The notes beneath the pieces were generated by a model. It was not told the origin of the DNA. It did not search any database and worked only from the letters and a program-made list of their open reading frames with translations. From Orlajensenia sp037404875 (GTDB lineage: Bacteria; Actinomycetota; Actinomycetes; Actinomycetales; Microbacteriaceae): DNA of 64,000 nt. The DNA lies in contig NZ_JBBELO010000034.1 in assembly GCF_037404875.1 (NCBI RefSeq), positions 62,001 to 126,000 on the forward strand. The letters run 5' to 3'. Positions within the stretch are counted from its first letter, which is position 1. Each line of letters opens with the position of its first letter. Made by a program: the position numbers and the translations under genes. Of the stretch, positions 17,162 through 26,366 are shown piece after piece.

Positions 17162-19255
17162 TCACTCCGTGTCGACGGCCACGACCTCGATGAGAATCGC
17201 GCTCTGGGGCGGGAGCAGGGGCATCGGAAGGCCAAGTTCGCCCAGGACGCTGCCGGGCAGCACCGTCTCGCCGGCCACCCACCACGGCGGAGCGGCATCC
17301 GCGATGGGGAGGGACGGCTCGCCGATCTCGACGCGACGCACGCGATAGCTGCGCTCCGGCGCGAGCCCTGGTAGCCGCACGGGCGGGGGTGCGGCCGACG
17401 CCGTCGAGTCCAGTGCGACGAAGGCGTACAGGCCACGACGCGCCTCGGTGTCGACGACGCCATGCAGCAGCAGGCTGGGATCGGCGAGGTCACCGCGCAC
17501 AACCGTGCCCGAGTGCAGCAGGGCGCGCTCCCGCTTGTACAGTGCGATCCACGAGGTAATGGACGCGCGTTCCTCAGGCCCGGCCTCGGCGAGATTCCAC
17601 TCGATGCCGGCCGACCCGAAGAGCGCTGTGATCATCCGGAATGCGAGGGGGGAGGTGCGGCCGCTGGTGTGGGCACGGGCCGCCCCGAGGTGGCTGCCGA
17701 CGTATTCGGGCGGCACGACCAGCGTCGTGTAACGCTGCACCCGCTGGCGCACGAGAGGGTCGTTGCTGTCACTGGCCCACACGCGTTCGACGCGCTCGAG
17801 AACGCCCAGGTCGATGCGTGCCCCACCGGATGCGCAGGACTCGATCTCCACATCCGGATGCGCGGACCGCACGGCGTCGAGCAGCCGGTAGAAGGCCGCC
17901 GTCTGGCGGTGCGCGTCACTGCGAAGCAGGTCGCGGTTGTGATCCCACTTCAGGTAGCGGATGGGGTACTCGGAGAGCAGTGCGTGCATGCGCTCGAAGA
18001 CGTAGTCGAAGGCGTCGGCATCAGCGAGGTCGATCGTGTTCTGCCAGCGCCAGGTCGGGGATGGCGGGGTCTGCAACAGCCACTCGGGATGAGCACGCGC
18101 TGCCTCCGAGTCGCCGTTGATCATCTCGGGCTCCACCCACAGCCCGAAGTCCATGCCCGCGCGGGTGACCGACTCGATGAGTGGCGCCAAGCCGTGCGGC
18201 CAACGATCCTCGTCGACGAACCAGTCGCCGAGAGCCCGGCGATCGTCGCTGCGGCCACGGAACCAGCCGTCGTCGAGCACGAAGCGCTCCACGCCGACCT
18301 GTGCTGCCGCATCGATGAGCGGCTGTAAGCGAGGCAGCGACTGATCGAAGTACACCGCCTCCCAGGTGTTGAGCACGACGGGGCGTTCTGCCAGGGGAGC
18401 GCGCCGTGAACGCACCCACCGATGAAGCCGGTCGGAGATGCCGTCCAGACCGGCATCCGAGAACACGAGCACCGACCACGGACTCGTATGAACCTCGTTG
18501 GATCGCAGGTCGACTTCGCCCGGCGCGAGCAGTTCGCCGACGCCGATGACGGTGGGTCCGAGCGGGCTGCGCTCATACCAGTGCTGAGCGTCCCCGCTCC
18601 AGGCGAGGTGCGCCGCCCAGACCTCGCCGGTGCGGAAGTCGAAGCCCGGGGTTCCGGCAGCGAGGAGGAAAGGGCTGTCGTGCCCGGGGCGCCCGTGCCG
18701 CGATTCACGCGACCACGTTCCCATCCCCGGCAGCAGGTGCTGCGGAACCCGTTCACCTGCCCAGAGGCCGGTGAAGTCGAGAATCTGACGGGCACGGTCG
18801 GGAACGGGCGCCACCGCCGCTACACCGCCGACCCGAAGCACTTCGGCACCGACGTTCCGTACAAGGGAACGGATGCGCAGCACGCCCTCCGTCGACAGGC
18901 GCAGGTCGAGGACGACCTCGACCGCGGCGGTGGAGTCGGCGAGACGGATCCCGAGCTCATCCCCGCTGTGGTCGATGCCGACCACGTGAAGTGCCAGCTC
19001 CAGCGGCCGGTCGCGTGCGAAGAGGAACGCCGGGCGCCCGGTCCACCCTTCTGTGAGCGAGGGGAGAAGCGAGAGTCGTAGCGGCATGTCGATGGAGCTC
19101 GGCGCGATCGCCGGCACGGCGGCATCCGCAACTGCGGTGAGCGCGTTCGCATCGAGCTCGCCGAGATCCCGACCCCAGTGCAGGATCGCGGGAACCCCCG
19201 CGCCGCGAGCATCCACGAGAACACTGACGCCCGCGGCACGGAGGTGATAGAGCAT
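17162..19255 (-). CDS. Alpha-galactosidase, GH36 family
   Basis: Protein of 697 aa, within the usual bacterial GH36 range. An N-terminal beta-sandwich is followed by a TIM barrel. Motifs are VLDDGWFRGR, then FGLWVEPEMI, then YLKWDHNRDL (nucleophile Asp near 438), ESCASGGARIDLG, and WASDSNDPL (acid/base Asp near 496). It should hydrolyse terminal alpha-1,6-galactose from melibiose, raffinose or galactomannan fragments. No signal peptide is seen, so it acts in the cytoplasm on imported oligosaccharides. The ATG lies 5 nt after the stop of the binding-protein gene, so the two are co-transcribed. Longer in-frame readings upstream run antisense-like through the previous gene and are rejected. Confidence 0.92.
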   Translation of the reverse strand: MLYHLRAAGVSVLVDARGAGVPAILHWGRDLGELDANALTAVADAAVPAIAPSSIDMPLRLSLLPSLTEGWTGRPAFLFARDRPLELALHVVGIDHSGDELGIRLADSTAAVEVVLDLRLSTEGVLRIRSLVRNVGAEVLRVGGVAAVAPVPDRARQILDFTGLWAGERVPQHLLPGMGTWSRESRHGRPGHDSPFLLAAGTPGFDFRTGEVWAAHLAWSGDAQHWYERSPLGPTVIGVGELLAPGEVDLRSNEVHTSPWSVLVFSDAGLDGISDRLHRWVRSRRAPLAERPVVLNTWEAVYFDQSLPRLQPLIDAAAQVGVERFVLDDGWFRGRSDDRRALGDWFVDEDRWPHGLAPLIESVTRAGMDFGLWVEPEMINGDSEAARAHPEWLLQTPPSPTWRWQNTIDLADADAFDYVFERMHALLSEYPIRYLKWDHNRDLLRSDAHRQTAAFYRLLDAVRSAHPDVEIESCASGGARIDLGVLERVERVWASDSNDPLVRQRVQRYTTLVVPPEYVGSHLGAARAHTSGRTSPLAFRMITALFGSAGIEWNLAEAGPEERASITSWIALYKRERALLHSGTVVRGDLADPSLLLHGVVDTEARRGLYAFVALDSTASAAPPPVRLPGLAPERSYRVRRVEIGEPSLPIADAAPPWWVAGETVLPGSVLGELGLPMPLLPPQSAILIEVVAVDTE

Positions 19256-19260
19256 CAGAG

Positions 19261-20586
19261 CTACTTCTTCACCGGGATCGACTGCGACTCGAGCGCGTCG
19301 ATCGTCGAGGACTGTCCCTTCTGGAGCGCGTCGAAGAGCGTGCCCTGGCCGCTCGCGGCCGCCTTGAAGCCGTCGGAGACATCGGCGTAGGTCTGCGTCA
19401 TGGTCGGACCCCAGACGAATTCGGGGTTCACCTGAGTCGCCGCCTGCTTGAACACGTCGTAGATCTTCTGACCGCCGTAGAAATCGACACCCTCCTGCAG
19501 TGAGGGAAGGTTCAGGCCGTCCGTCGTCGCAGGGTAGATGTTGGCCGACTTGTTGAGCGCCGTGAGCGCCTCGTCGGAGGTATTCAACCACAGGGCGAAC
19601 TTGGCGGCCTCGTAGACGTGCTTCGAGCCCTTCAGCACGGCGATCGATGATCCACCCCAGTTGCCGGCTTTGGCTTCACCGGCGTTCCACTGCGGTGCGA
19701 GCGCGACCGACCACTTTCCGGTGGTGTCGGGGGCGCCGGAGGAGATGGAGTTGGCGCCCCACACGGCGGAGTTCCAGCTCCACACCTCGCCGGAGTTGTA
19801 GGCGTTGTTCCACTCGTCCGTCCACGCGGGGTAGGTCGAGACGAGGTCGTCGGCGATCAGCTCCTGCCAGTAGTCCGCGACCTTCTTGGAGGCATCGCCC
19901 GTGAGGTCGACGGTCCAGTTGTCGCCATCGTTGGCGAACCACTGGCCGTCGGCCTGCCAGACGAAGCCGGCGAACTGGTTGATGTCGGTCTGGGAGAAGT
20001 TGGTGATGTACCCGCCGAGCGCGCGGATCTTCGTGGCCGCCTCCTTGTACTCGTCCCACGTCGTCGGAACCGGGATGTTGTTGGCCGCGAACAGGTCGGA
20101 CCGGTAGAACAGCGCCATGGGGCCGGAGTCCTGCGGCACGCCGTACACGCTCTTGTCGGAGCCGAGGGTCACCTGTCCCCAGGTCCACGGAACGAACTTG
20201 TCCTTGGCAGCCACGACATCCTTGCAGGAAGCGAGGTCGACGACGCCATCCTGTACGCGGAAGTTCGGCAGGGCGTCATACTCGATCTGCCCTAGGTCGG
20301 GCGCGTTACCGGCCTTGAGCTGGTTGAAGAAGTTCTTGTAGGTTCCGGCGTTGCCTGAGGGGCCGGTCTGTACCTTGACCTGGATGTCCGGGTTCTCGTC
20401 GTTCCACTTGGCGACGATGTCCTCGATACCGGGAATCCAGGAGGTGAAGGTGAGGTTGACTTTGCCTTTGCTCGGCGTGCAGTCCCCGGAGGCGGAGCCT
20501 GCGTCATTGCTCGCCGTCGAGCATCCGGCCAGTGCGAGCGTGCCGACGAGCGCGAGCGCTGCGAGGGCCTTTGCCTTGTGCTGCAT
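19261..20586 (-). CDS. Sugar ABC transporter, extracellular solute-binding lipoprotein (family 1)
   Basis: Protein of 441 aa. The signal sequence ends in lipobox LALAGC (Cys about 22). The mature part has the MalE/family 1 pattern: LTFTSWIPGIEDIVAKWNDE, then GNAPDLGQIEYDALPN and GVPQDSGPMALFYRSDLF. It should capture galacto- or arabino-oligosaccharides for the two downstream-named permeases, which precede it in the operon. ATG at 20586 has AAGGAT 6 nt upstream and is preferred over the frame start at 20613, which lies inside a hairpin. Confidence 0.92.
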   Translation of the reverse strand: MQHKAKALAALALVGTLALAGCSTASNDAGSASGDCTPSKGKVNLTFTSWIPGIEDIVAKWNDENPDIQVKVQTGPSGNAGTYKNFFNQLKAGNAPDLGQIEYDALPNFRVQDGVVDLASCKDVVAAKDKFVPWTWGQVTLGSDKSVYGVPQDSGPMALFYRSDLFAANNIPVPTTWDEYKEAATKIRALGGYITNFSQTDINQFAGFVWQADGQWFANDGDNWTVDLTGDASKKVADYWQELIADDLVSTYPAWTDEWNNAYNSGEVWSWNSAVWGANSISSGAPDTTGKWSVALAPQWNAGEAKAGNWGGSSIAVLKGSKHVYEAAKFALWLNTSDEALTALNKSANIYPATTDGLNLPSLQEGVDFYGGQKIYDVFKQAATQVNPEFVWGPTMTQTYADVSDGFKAAASGQGTLFDALQKGQSSTIDALESQSIPVKK

Positions 20587-20612
20587 ACTGATCCTTTTCT
20601 TGGTGGGAACCA

Positions 20613-20627
20613 CGCGGAATATCCGCG
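20613..20627 (-). other. Intercistronic hairpin before the binding-protein gene
   Basis: CGCGGA-ATA-TCCGCG forms a 6-bp stem in the 51-bp gap between permease and binding-protein genes. Such hairpins often cause differential mRNA stability that favours the binding protein; that role is inferred here. Confidence 0.45.
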
Positions 20628-20637
20628 CGGCTGGGTG

Positions 20638-21543
20638 TTACTTCAGGGAGCCGGCTCCGAGCCCGCCCCGCCAGAAGCGCTGCAGGGCGAGGAAGGCGAC
20701 GATGAGCGGAACGATGGAGAGCATCGCTCCGATGAGCACGTAGCTGCGCAGCTCGGGAAGCTGGTTCAGCTGGGTGTTCCAGGTGTAGAGGCCGAAGGTC
20801 ACCGGGAAGAGCTCCTCGCTGCGCAGCATGATCAGCGGCAGGAAGAAGTTGTTCCAGATGGCCACGAATTGGAACAGGAAGACCGTCACGAGTGCGGGAG
20901 ACATGAGGCGGATCGACACGGTGAAGAAGGTGCGCACCTCGCCTGACCCGTCGATGCGGCTGGCTTCGATCAGTTCGTCGGGCACGGATGCCGCGGCGAA
21001 GATGCGCGCGAGGTAGACGCCGAAGGGGCTGACGATGGATGGAAGGAAGACGGACCAGAAGGTGTCGGTGAGCCCGACCCTGCTGAACAGGAGGAACAGC
21101 GGCAGGGCCAGGGCGGTCGCGGGCACGAGCACGCCGCCGAGCACGACGTTGAAGATGAGCTCGCGCCCCGGAAAGCGGTACTTCGCCAGCGCGTAGCCGC
21201 ACATCGCCGCGATGATCGTTCCGACCGCGCCGCCGAGACCGGCGTAGAGCAGGCTGTTGAGCAGCCAGCGCCAGTAGACACCGTCTCGGTAGGTCGACAG
21301 CGAGGCGATGTTCTCGAAGAGGTTGAACTTTCCGAACCACAGGCCAGGGGTTGTGAGCAGTTGACCGGGGGTCTTGGTCGATGCGACGAGCAGCCACCAG
21401 ATGGGGATGAGGAAGTAGAGGGTGAACACCGCCATCACGATCATCGCGGCGGCGCGCGAGAGGAGGGGCTCGCGGGGGCCGCCGGCGCGGTTCGAGGGGC
21501 CCTTCGTTCCCACGACGGCGGGGGTGGCCAGGGTGGCGGTCAT
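20638..21543 (-). CDS. Sugar ABC transporter permease, MalG-type
   Basis: Protein of 301 aa with six membrane segments. The EAA loop reads VPDELIEASRIDGSGEVRTF, ending in the ATPase-contacting region. It pairs with the MalF-type permease upstream, with which it overlaps by 4 nt (ATGA). It imports the ligand of the neighbouring binding protein. No ATP-binding subunit is encoded in the locus, as is usual for actinobacterial oligosaccharide importers that share an MsiK-type ATPase. Confidence 0.92.
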   Translation of the reverse strand: MTATLATPAVVGTKGPSNRAGGPREPLLSRAAAMIVMAVFTLYFLIPIWWLLVASTKTPGQLLTTPGLWFGKFNLFENIASLSTYRDGVYWRWLLNSLLYAGLGGAVGTIIAAMCGYALAKYRFPGRELIFNVVLGGVLVPATALALPLFLLFSRVGLTDTFWSVFLPSIVSPFGVYLARIFAAASVPDELIEASRIDGSGEVRTFFTVSIRLMSPALVTVFLFQFVAIWNNFFLPLIMLRSEELFPVTFGLYTWNTQLNQLPELRSYVLIGAMLSIVPLIVAFLALQRFWRGGLGAGSLK

Positions 21544-22472
21544 TCCGCATCCTTCCGCTGGGTGAACTTGAGGAACGCGAAGCTCAACACGAACGTCGCC
21601 AGGGCGAGAACGACCGACAGGGCGGCGGCCAGGTTCGGGTTCGGCACGGATGCGGTCGCGTAGATCGTCATGTTGGGCGTGTAGGTGCTCGTGACTGCCG
21701 AGGAGAACGAGGCGAACACCTGCGGCTCGGCGAGCAGCTGCAGCGTTCCGATGATGGAGAAGACCGCCGTGAGCAGGATGGCCGGGCGAACGAGGGGGAT
21801 CTTGATCGAGAAGGCGATGCGCCAGTGACCGGCGCCGTCGATGCGGGCGGCCTCATAGATCTCAGTGGGGATGGAGAGCAGTGAGGAGTAGATGATGAGC
21901 ATGTTGTAGCCCACATAGACCCAGGTCACGACGTTGGCGATCGACCAGAGCACGAGGTCTGCTCCGAGGAAGGGGATGTTGCTCGTGATCGCGGTGAACG
22001 GAGACAGGCGCGGGCTGAACATGAAGCCCCACATGATCGCCGCGATCACGCCCGGCACCGCGTACGGCACGAAGTAGGCGAGGCGGAAGAAGGGTTTCGC
22101 CTTGATGAGGGGCGAATCGAGCAGCAGCGCGAAGAGCAGTGCGAGGCCGAGCATGACGGGCACCTGAACGATGCCGAACAGCAGCACCCGGCCCACCGAA
22201 CTCCAGAACGGTGCGTCCTGGAAGACGAGGGCGTACTGGGCGAGACCGCCGAAGACCTCGCTCGCCTTGCCGAACGTTCCGTCGCGCTTGACGACGAGCA
22301 ATGACTGCCACACCGCCAGAAGGATGGGGATGAGGTAGAACAGCACGAACAGGATGCCGAAAGGCACGATGAAGGCCGCGATGGCGCCCTTGTGCCGTAC
22401 GGGAAAGCGCCGCCGACGGGACCGGGGCGCGACTGGGGCGCGGGTATCACTGATGACGGGAGCGGTGGTCAC
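21540..22472 (-). CDS. Sugar ABC transporter permease, MalF-type
   Basis: Protein of 310 aa with six membrane segments. The N-terminus is Arg-rich and cytoplasmic; the EAA loop reads IPTEIYEAARIDGAGHWRIA. It overlaps the beta-galactosidase gene by 4 nt upstream and the MalG-type gene by 4 nt downstream, so the three are translationally coupled. Confidence 0.92.
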   Translation of the reverse strand: MTTAPVISDTRAPVAPRSRRRRFPVRHKGAIAAFIVPFGILFVLFYLIPILLAVWQSLLVVKRDGTFGKASEVFGGLAQYALVFQDAPFWSSVGRVLLFGIVQVPVMLGLALLFALLLDSPLIKAKPFFRLAYFVPYAVPGVIAAIMWGFMFSPRLSPFTAITSNIPFLGADLVLWSIANVVTWVYVGYNMLIIYSSLLSIPTEIYEAARIDGAGHWRIAFSIKIPLVRPAILLTAVFSIIGTLQLLAEPQVFASFSSAVTSTYTPNMTIYATASVPNPNLAAALSVVLALATFVLSFAFLKFTQRKDAE

Positions 22473-24487
22473 GCCGTCTCCTCTCTGATGATGCGGATGC
22501 CGTAGCCCGGCACGGTCGTCGCGCCGTCGATGGCCGACGTGGTTACCAGGTCGTAGCCCCTCGTCGTCACGTCGACCGGGTCCGCGCCGTGGTTGATCAC
22601 GAACAGGTAGCTCCTGCCGTCGCCGGTTCGGCGCATCACCTCGACGTCGGGTCCGGCTGCGGACTCGCGTCGAACGCCGGCGTCATCGACGATGCCTGCA
22701 ACGAGGGACCGATACGCGGTGGTGGCGAGCCGTGTGGCGAGGTACCAGGCCGTTCCCTGGCCGAGCGCATTGCGTGTGATGGCGGGGATGCCGCCCGTCG
22801 GCCCGTCGGCGAAGGTGTCGATCACCTCGGCGGTGGTCACCGCGAGGTGTTCCGTCCACAGGCGCGCGGTCGCGCCTGAGGCGAGGGCGATCTGGTCTTC
22901 GGCGCGCAACGGTGCGAACTCCTGGACGCGCACTCCGAGCAGGTCGCGGAACGCTCCGGGATAGCCGCCCAGACGCACACGGTCGTCCTCGTCGACGATG
23001 CCGCTGTAGAAGGTCACGAGGGCGGTCGCCCCGCCGGCGACGGCCTCCTGCAGAGCGGCGGCCTGCGCGTCGGTCACGCTGTAGAGCGCGGGAACCACGA
23101 TGAGGCGATACCCCGAGAGGTCGGCATCCGGATGCACCACGTCGATCGCGGCGCCGGACGCCCGAAGCGCGTCGTACGCGGCGTGAACCTGATCGAGGTA
23201 TTCGACGGCATGGCTGGGCCTGTTGTCGGCATCCGTCGCCCACCATGCGTCCCAGCTGAACAGGATGGCGGTGTCGGCCACGGCCCGGGTGCCGGAGACC
23301 TCTCCGAGCCGGCCGAGGAGCTCGCCGAACTCGACCACTTCGCGCCAGACGTCGGAGTCGGTGCCCGCGTGCGGAAGCAGTGCCGAGTGGAACTTCTCGG
23401 CGCCCTGCGCCGAGGCGCGCCACTGGAAGAAGCAGATGCCATCGGCCCCACGCGCCAGGTGCTGCACGGCATTGCGGGTCATCTCGCCCCGCGCCTTGGC
23501 GATGTTGTGCGGCTGCCAGTTGACCGCGCTCGTCGAGGTTTCCATGAGCAGCCACGGCTCGCCGCCGGCGATGCCGCGCGTGAGGTCGGCGGCGAAGGCG
23601 AGTTCGGCGGTCGGGTCGGCGAGCCGGTTGTCGAGGTAGTGGTCGTTGGCCACCACGTCGACCTCCGGCGCCCACGAGAAGTAGTCCAGGTTGCGGATGT
23701 GGGCGGTCACCATGAAGTTGGTCGTGATCGGCGCGTCGCTGTGACGACGGATGATGTCGGCCTCGGCGCGGTAGTACCCCAGCAGTTCGTCGGAACTGAA
23801 ACGGTGGAAGTCGAGCACCTGGCCCGGATTGCGCGTCGAGAGGGTGCGCATGGGCGTCAGGATCTCGCCCCAGTCGTCATACCGCTGGCTCCAGAAGCTC
23901 GTGCCCCACGCGCGGTTGAGGGCGTCCAGGCTGCCGTAGCGCGCCTGCAGCCAGCGCCGGAACGCCCCGGTGCTCTCGCTGCAGTGGCAGAGAGCGTTGT
24001 GGCATCCGAGTTCGTTGGAGACATGCCACAACTCGACGTTGGGGTTGTCGCCGTAGCGCTGGGCAACCTGCTCGACGAGGGCGAGCGCGTATCGCCGGAA
24101 GACCGGTGAAGACGGGCACCACGCCTGGCGCCCGCCAGGGAACCGCGTCGTGCCGTCGTCGGCGACGGGCAGAATCTCGGGGTGGAGCGTCGTGAGCCAC
24201 GCCGGAGGCGAGGCGGTCGCGGTGCCCAGGTTCACGCGGATGCCGCCATCCGCCAGCAGCCGCATGATCGCGTCGAGCCCGGTGAAGTCGAACGAGCCCT
24301 TGCGCGGGTTGATCTGCGACCAGCCGAAGATGTTGATGGCCACGAGGTCGACGCCGGCCTGCTTCATCAGTCGCACGTCTTCGGGCCAGATCGACGGGTC
24401 CCACTGCTCCGGGTTGTAGTCGCACCCGAAGGCGATGCCCTCGTGCCGCCAGGCTCGGCGACCGGCGGGGTGCCCGGCGTACGGCAT
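22469..24487 (-). CDS. Beta-galactosidase, GH42 family
   Basis: Protein of 672 aa, standard GH42 length. The N-terminus reads GIAFGCDYNPEQWD, followed by the TIM barrel. Acid/base Glu159 lies in HVSNELGCHN and nucleophile Glu316 in LLMETSTS. Cys124 and the C-x4-C-x-C cluster (162-169) match the structural zinc site of many GH42 enzymes. A trimerisation domain and small C-terminal domain follow. It hydrolyses terminal beta-galactosides, probably imported galacto-oligosaccharides. It is the first gene of the operon. ATG at 24487 has GGAGA close upstream. A much longer open frame on this strand runs through the divergent regulator and is not coding. Confidence 0.93.
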   Translation of the reverse strand: MPYAGHPAGRRAWRHEGIAFGCDYNPEQWDPSIWPEDVRLMKQAGVDLVAINIFGWSQINPRKGSFDFTGLDAIMRLLADGGIRVNLGTATASPPAWLTTLHPEILPVADDGTTRFPGGRQAWCPSSPVFRRYALALVEQVAQRYGDNPNVELWHVSNELGCHNALCHCSESTGAFRRWLQARYGSLDALNRAWGTSFWSQRYDDWGEILTPMRTLSTRNPGQVLDFHRFSSDELLGYYRAEADIIRRHSDAPITTNFMVTAHIRNLDYFSWAPEVDVVANDHYLDNRLADPTAELAFAADLTRGIAGGEPWLLMETSTSAVNWQPHNIAKARGEMTRNAVQHLARGADGICFFQWRASAQGAEKFHSALLPHAGTDSDVWREVVEFGELLGRLGEVSGTRAVADTAILFSWDAWWATDADNRPSHAVEYLDQVHAAYDALRASGAAIDVVHPDADLSGYRLIVVPALYSVTDAQAAALQEAVAGGATALVTFYSGIVDEDDRVRLGGYPGAFRDLLGVRVQEFAPLRAEDQIALASGATARLWTEHLAVTTAEVIDTFADGPTGGIPAITRNALGQGTAWYLATRLATTAYRSLVAGIVDDAGVRRESAAGPDVEVMRRTGDGRSYLFVINHGADPVDVTTRGYDLVTTSAIDGATTVPGYGIRIIREETA

Positions 24488-24514
24488 GTGCTCTCCGATG
24501 AGTTCGACGTTTTC

Positions 24515-24528
24515 TGTGAACGTGCACA
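24515..24528. promoter_or_regulatory. LacI-type operator O2 (TGTGAACGTGCACA)
   Basis: Imperfect 14-bp palindrome, identical in sequence to the copy at 24561-24574 and 46 bp away. It lies in the 5' untranslated region of the GH42 operon, a position suited to roadblock or looping repression by the divergent LacI-family protein. Confidence 0.75.
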
Positions 24529-24560
24529 GATCAGACAGCGACCACTCCGCGCTAAGAGTC

Positions 24561-24574
24561 TGTGAACGTGCACA
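24561..24574. promoter_or_regulatory. LacI-type operator O1 (TGTGAACGTGCACA)
   Basis: Same 14-bp site. Its edge abuts the -10 box of the GH42 promoter and covers the likely transcription start, the classical arrangement for repression. Confidence 0.78.
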
Positions 24575-24603
24575 CACTACAGATGCCGTTGCGACGATGT
24601 CAA
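24574..24603 (-). promoter_or_regulatory. Promoter of the GH42-ABC-GH36 operon
   Basis: On the minus strand a consensus TTGACA -35 (24603-24598) is followed by 18 bp and TAGTGT -10 (24579-24574). Transcription should start near 24567, inside operator O1. Confidence 0.75.
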
Positions 24604-24628
24604 ATGCTGCACGTCTTGAATGCGCCGG

Positions 24629-24634
24629 TACAGT
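24629..24634 (+). promoter_or_regulatory. -10 box TACAGT, leaderless start of the lacI-family gene
   Basis: TACAGT is followed by GGTGCC (6 nt) and ATG at 24641. Confidence 0.6.
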
Positions 24635-24640
24635 GGTGCC

Positions 24641-25657
24641 ATGTCGCCCCCGCCCCGCCGCAAGCGCGCGACCGTTCATGACGTCGCGGTCGAGGCGGGG
24701 GTCTCCCGCGGCACGGTCAGTCGGGTCGTCAACGGCGAGCGTTACGTCTCGGCAGAAGCGCGGCAGGCGATCGAGGCCGCCATCGTCAAGGTCGGCTACG
24801 TGCCGAACACGGCTGCGCGCAACCTCGTGATGCAGCGCACGCAGGCCATCGCCCTCATCGTGCACGAACCCGGTTCGCTCTTCGTGGAAGACCCCAACAT
24901 CGGCGAGATCCTGCTGGGCGCCAATGCCGCCCTCTCGGACGCCGACTACCAGATGGCCAGCATCGTCGTGGACTCCGAACGCGACACCGAGCGGGTCGCG
25001 CGCTTTCTGCGTGGAGGCTTCGTCGATGGCGTCATCATGGTCTCGGCACGTACCAATGACCCTGTCACGCGGGTCATCGAGCAACTCGACCTGCCCGCGG
25101 TGTTCGTCGGTCACCCGCCAGGGCTGCGCGCAGCGTGGGTCGGCATCGACAACCGCGGGTCCGCCCGCGCCGTCACCGAGAGACTCGCGGCCACGGGACG
25201 CCGCACGATCGGGATGATCGCCGCGGCACTTGACCGTGATTCGGGGACCGACCGGCTGCAGGGCTACACCGATGCGCTGGGTGACCGCTTCAACGACGAC
25301 CTCGTCGAGCCGGTGCCGCTGTACTCCTACTCCGCCGGCGTTGAGGGGATGCGCGCTCTGCTGGCGCGTCATCCCGACATCGACGGCGTCTTCGCCGCCT
25401 CGGATGCGGTCGCGGCAGGAGCGATCGAAGCGCTCCGCGAAGCGGGTCGGCGCATCCCCGACGACGTAGGCGTCGTGGGATTCGACGACAGCGCCTGGGC
25501 TCTGCGCACGCATCCGCTCCTTTCCACAGTGCGACAGCCCGCCGCCGGCCTGGGTCGGGCGGCTGCGGCGAGCGTGCTCGAGCAGGTGAACGGCGCCGAT
25601 CCGGCGTTCGACGGCATCATGGTCGATACCGCGGTCGTGTGGAGGCACTCCGCCTAG
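24641..25657 (+). CDS. LacI-family transcriptional regulator of the galactoside locus
   Basis: Protein of 338 aa. The N-terminal helix-turn-helix reads VHDVAVEAGVSRGTVSRVVN (about residues 10-29) with hinge helix about 50-60, followed by a periplasmic-binding-protein-like sugar domain ending in VGVVGFDDSAWALRTHPLLS. It is divergent from the GH42 operon, and two identical operators lie between them, so it most likely represses that operon until a galactoside-derived inducer binds. ATG 24641 is preferred over ATG 24620 because the leaderless -10 box points to it and the upstream codons are not conserved-looking. Confidence 0.92.
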   Translation: MSPPPRRKRATVHDVAVEAGVSRGTVSRVVNGERYVSAEARQAIEAAIVKVGYVPNTAARNLVMQRTQAIALIVHEPGSLFVEDPNIGEILLGANAALSDADYQMASIVVDSERDTERVARFLRGGFVDGVIMVSARTNDPVTRVIEQLDLPAVFVGHPPGLRAAWVGIDNRGSARAVTERLAATGRRTIGMIAAALDRDSGTDRLQGYTDALGDRFNDDLVEPVPLYSYSAGVEGMRALLARHPDIDGVFAASDAVAAGAIEALREAGRRIPDDVGVVGFDDSAWALRTHPLLSTVRQPAAGLGRAAAASVLEQVNGADPAFDGIMVDTAVVWRHSA

Positions 25658-25694
25658 GGGAGTGCCGGTCTCGAGGGAAGTCATGGATCAGGTG

Positions 25695-25710
25695 CTTTAG
25701 ACTCTAAAGT
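25695..25710. promoter_or_regulatory. MarR-type operator overlapping a -10 box
   Basis: A perfect inverted repeat CTTTAGA-C-TCTAAAG (25695-25709) contains the -10 TAAAGT (25705-25710) of the following operon, which itself encodes a MarR regulator. Autorepression by occlusion of the -10 is the simplest reading. Confidence 0.7.
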
Positions 25711-25730
25711 AATTCGACCCTGAGGTTCTC

Positions 25731-26366
25731 ATGACCACCATCGCCCTCTTCGGCGCCACCGGAAAGACCGGCCGGCGTGTTCTGAGCCGTGCCCTCGAGG
25801 CCGGCCACGACGTGCGCGCCCTCGTACGCGATCCCGCCAAGCTGGCGATGACGCACGAGCGACTCGCCGTCATCCGCGGTGACGTGCTCGACGCTGCGAC
25901 GGTGGACGAAGTCGTCGCCGGATGCTCCGCGGTGCTGAGCCTGTTCGGCCAGGTTCCCGGCTCACCGCGAACCCTGCAGACCGACGGCACCCGCAACATC
26001 GTCGAGGCGATGAAGCGGCACGGTATTCGCCGTATCGTGACGCTCTCTGGCGGAGGCTTACGGGCAGACGGCAAGGATGAGCCGGGAATCGCCGACCACA
26101 TCATCCGCTTCCTGCTGAAGACGCTCTCAGGACATGTGCTGGCCGACGCCGAGGGCCACCTTGCCGTCCTGCGCTCGAGCGGTCTCGACTGGACCGTCGT
26201 TCGCGCGCCGCGGCTGACGGAGGCTCCGGGCAAGGGCTCGTATCGGGTGGGCTGGGTGGGCGCAGGCTCCAGCACGAAGATCAGCCGAGACGACCTCGCC
26301 GCCTTCATCATGACCCAGGTCGAGGACACGGCCTTCGCGCAGCAGATGCCTTTCGTGAGTGAGTGA
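25731..26366 (+). CDS. NAD(P)-binding oxidoreductase, atypical SDR (NmrA/BLVRB-like)
   Basis: Protein of 211 aa. The Rossmann motif GATGKTGRRV opens the protein, followed by ALVRDPAKL and a TLSGGGL strand, as in flavin-reductase/BLVRB-like atypical SDRs. The classical YxxxK is not evident. It is the first gene of a three-gene operon with a MarR regulator and another atypical SDR; together these suggest a response to quinones, aldehydes or other electrophiles. ATG has TGAGG 6 nt upstream. Confidence 0.85.
   Translation: MTTIALFGATGKTGRRVLSRALEAGHDVRALVRDPAKLAMTHERLAVIRGDVLDAATVDEVVAGCSAVLSLFGQVPGSPRTLQTDGTRNIVEAMKRHGIRRIVTLSGGGLRADGKDEPGIADHIIRFLLKTLSGHVLADAEGHLAVLRSSGLDWTVVRAPRLTEAPGKGSYRVGWVGAGSSTKISRDDLAAFIMTQVEDTAFAQQMPFVSE

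Noticed and set aside
19256..19591. N-terminal extension of the alpha-galactosidase frame
   Set aside because: It lies inside the binding-protein gene in another frame; a good ATG directly after that gene's stop fits GH36 length.
24488..25684. Long minus-strand extension of the beta-galactosidase frame
   Set aside because: It is antisense to the lacI-family gene and crosses the promoter and both operators; GH42 similarity begins at 24487.
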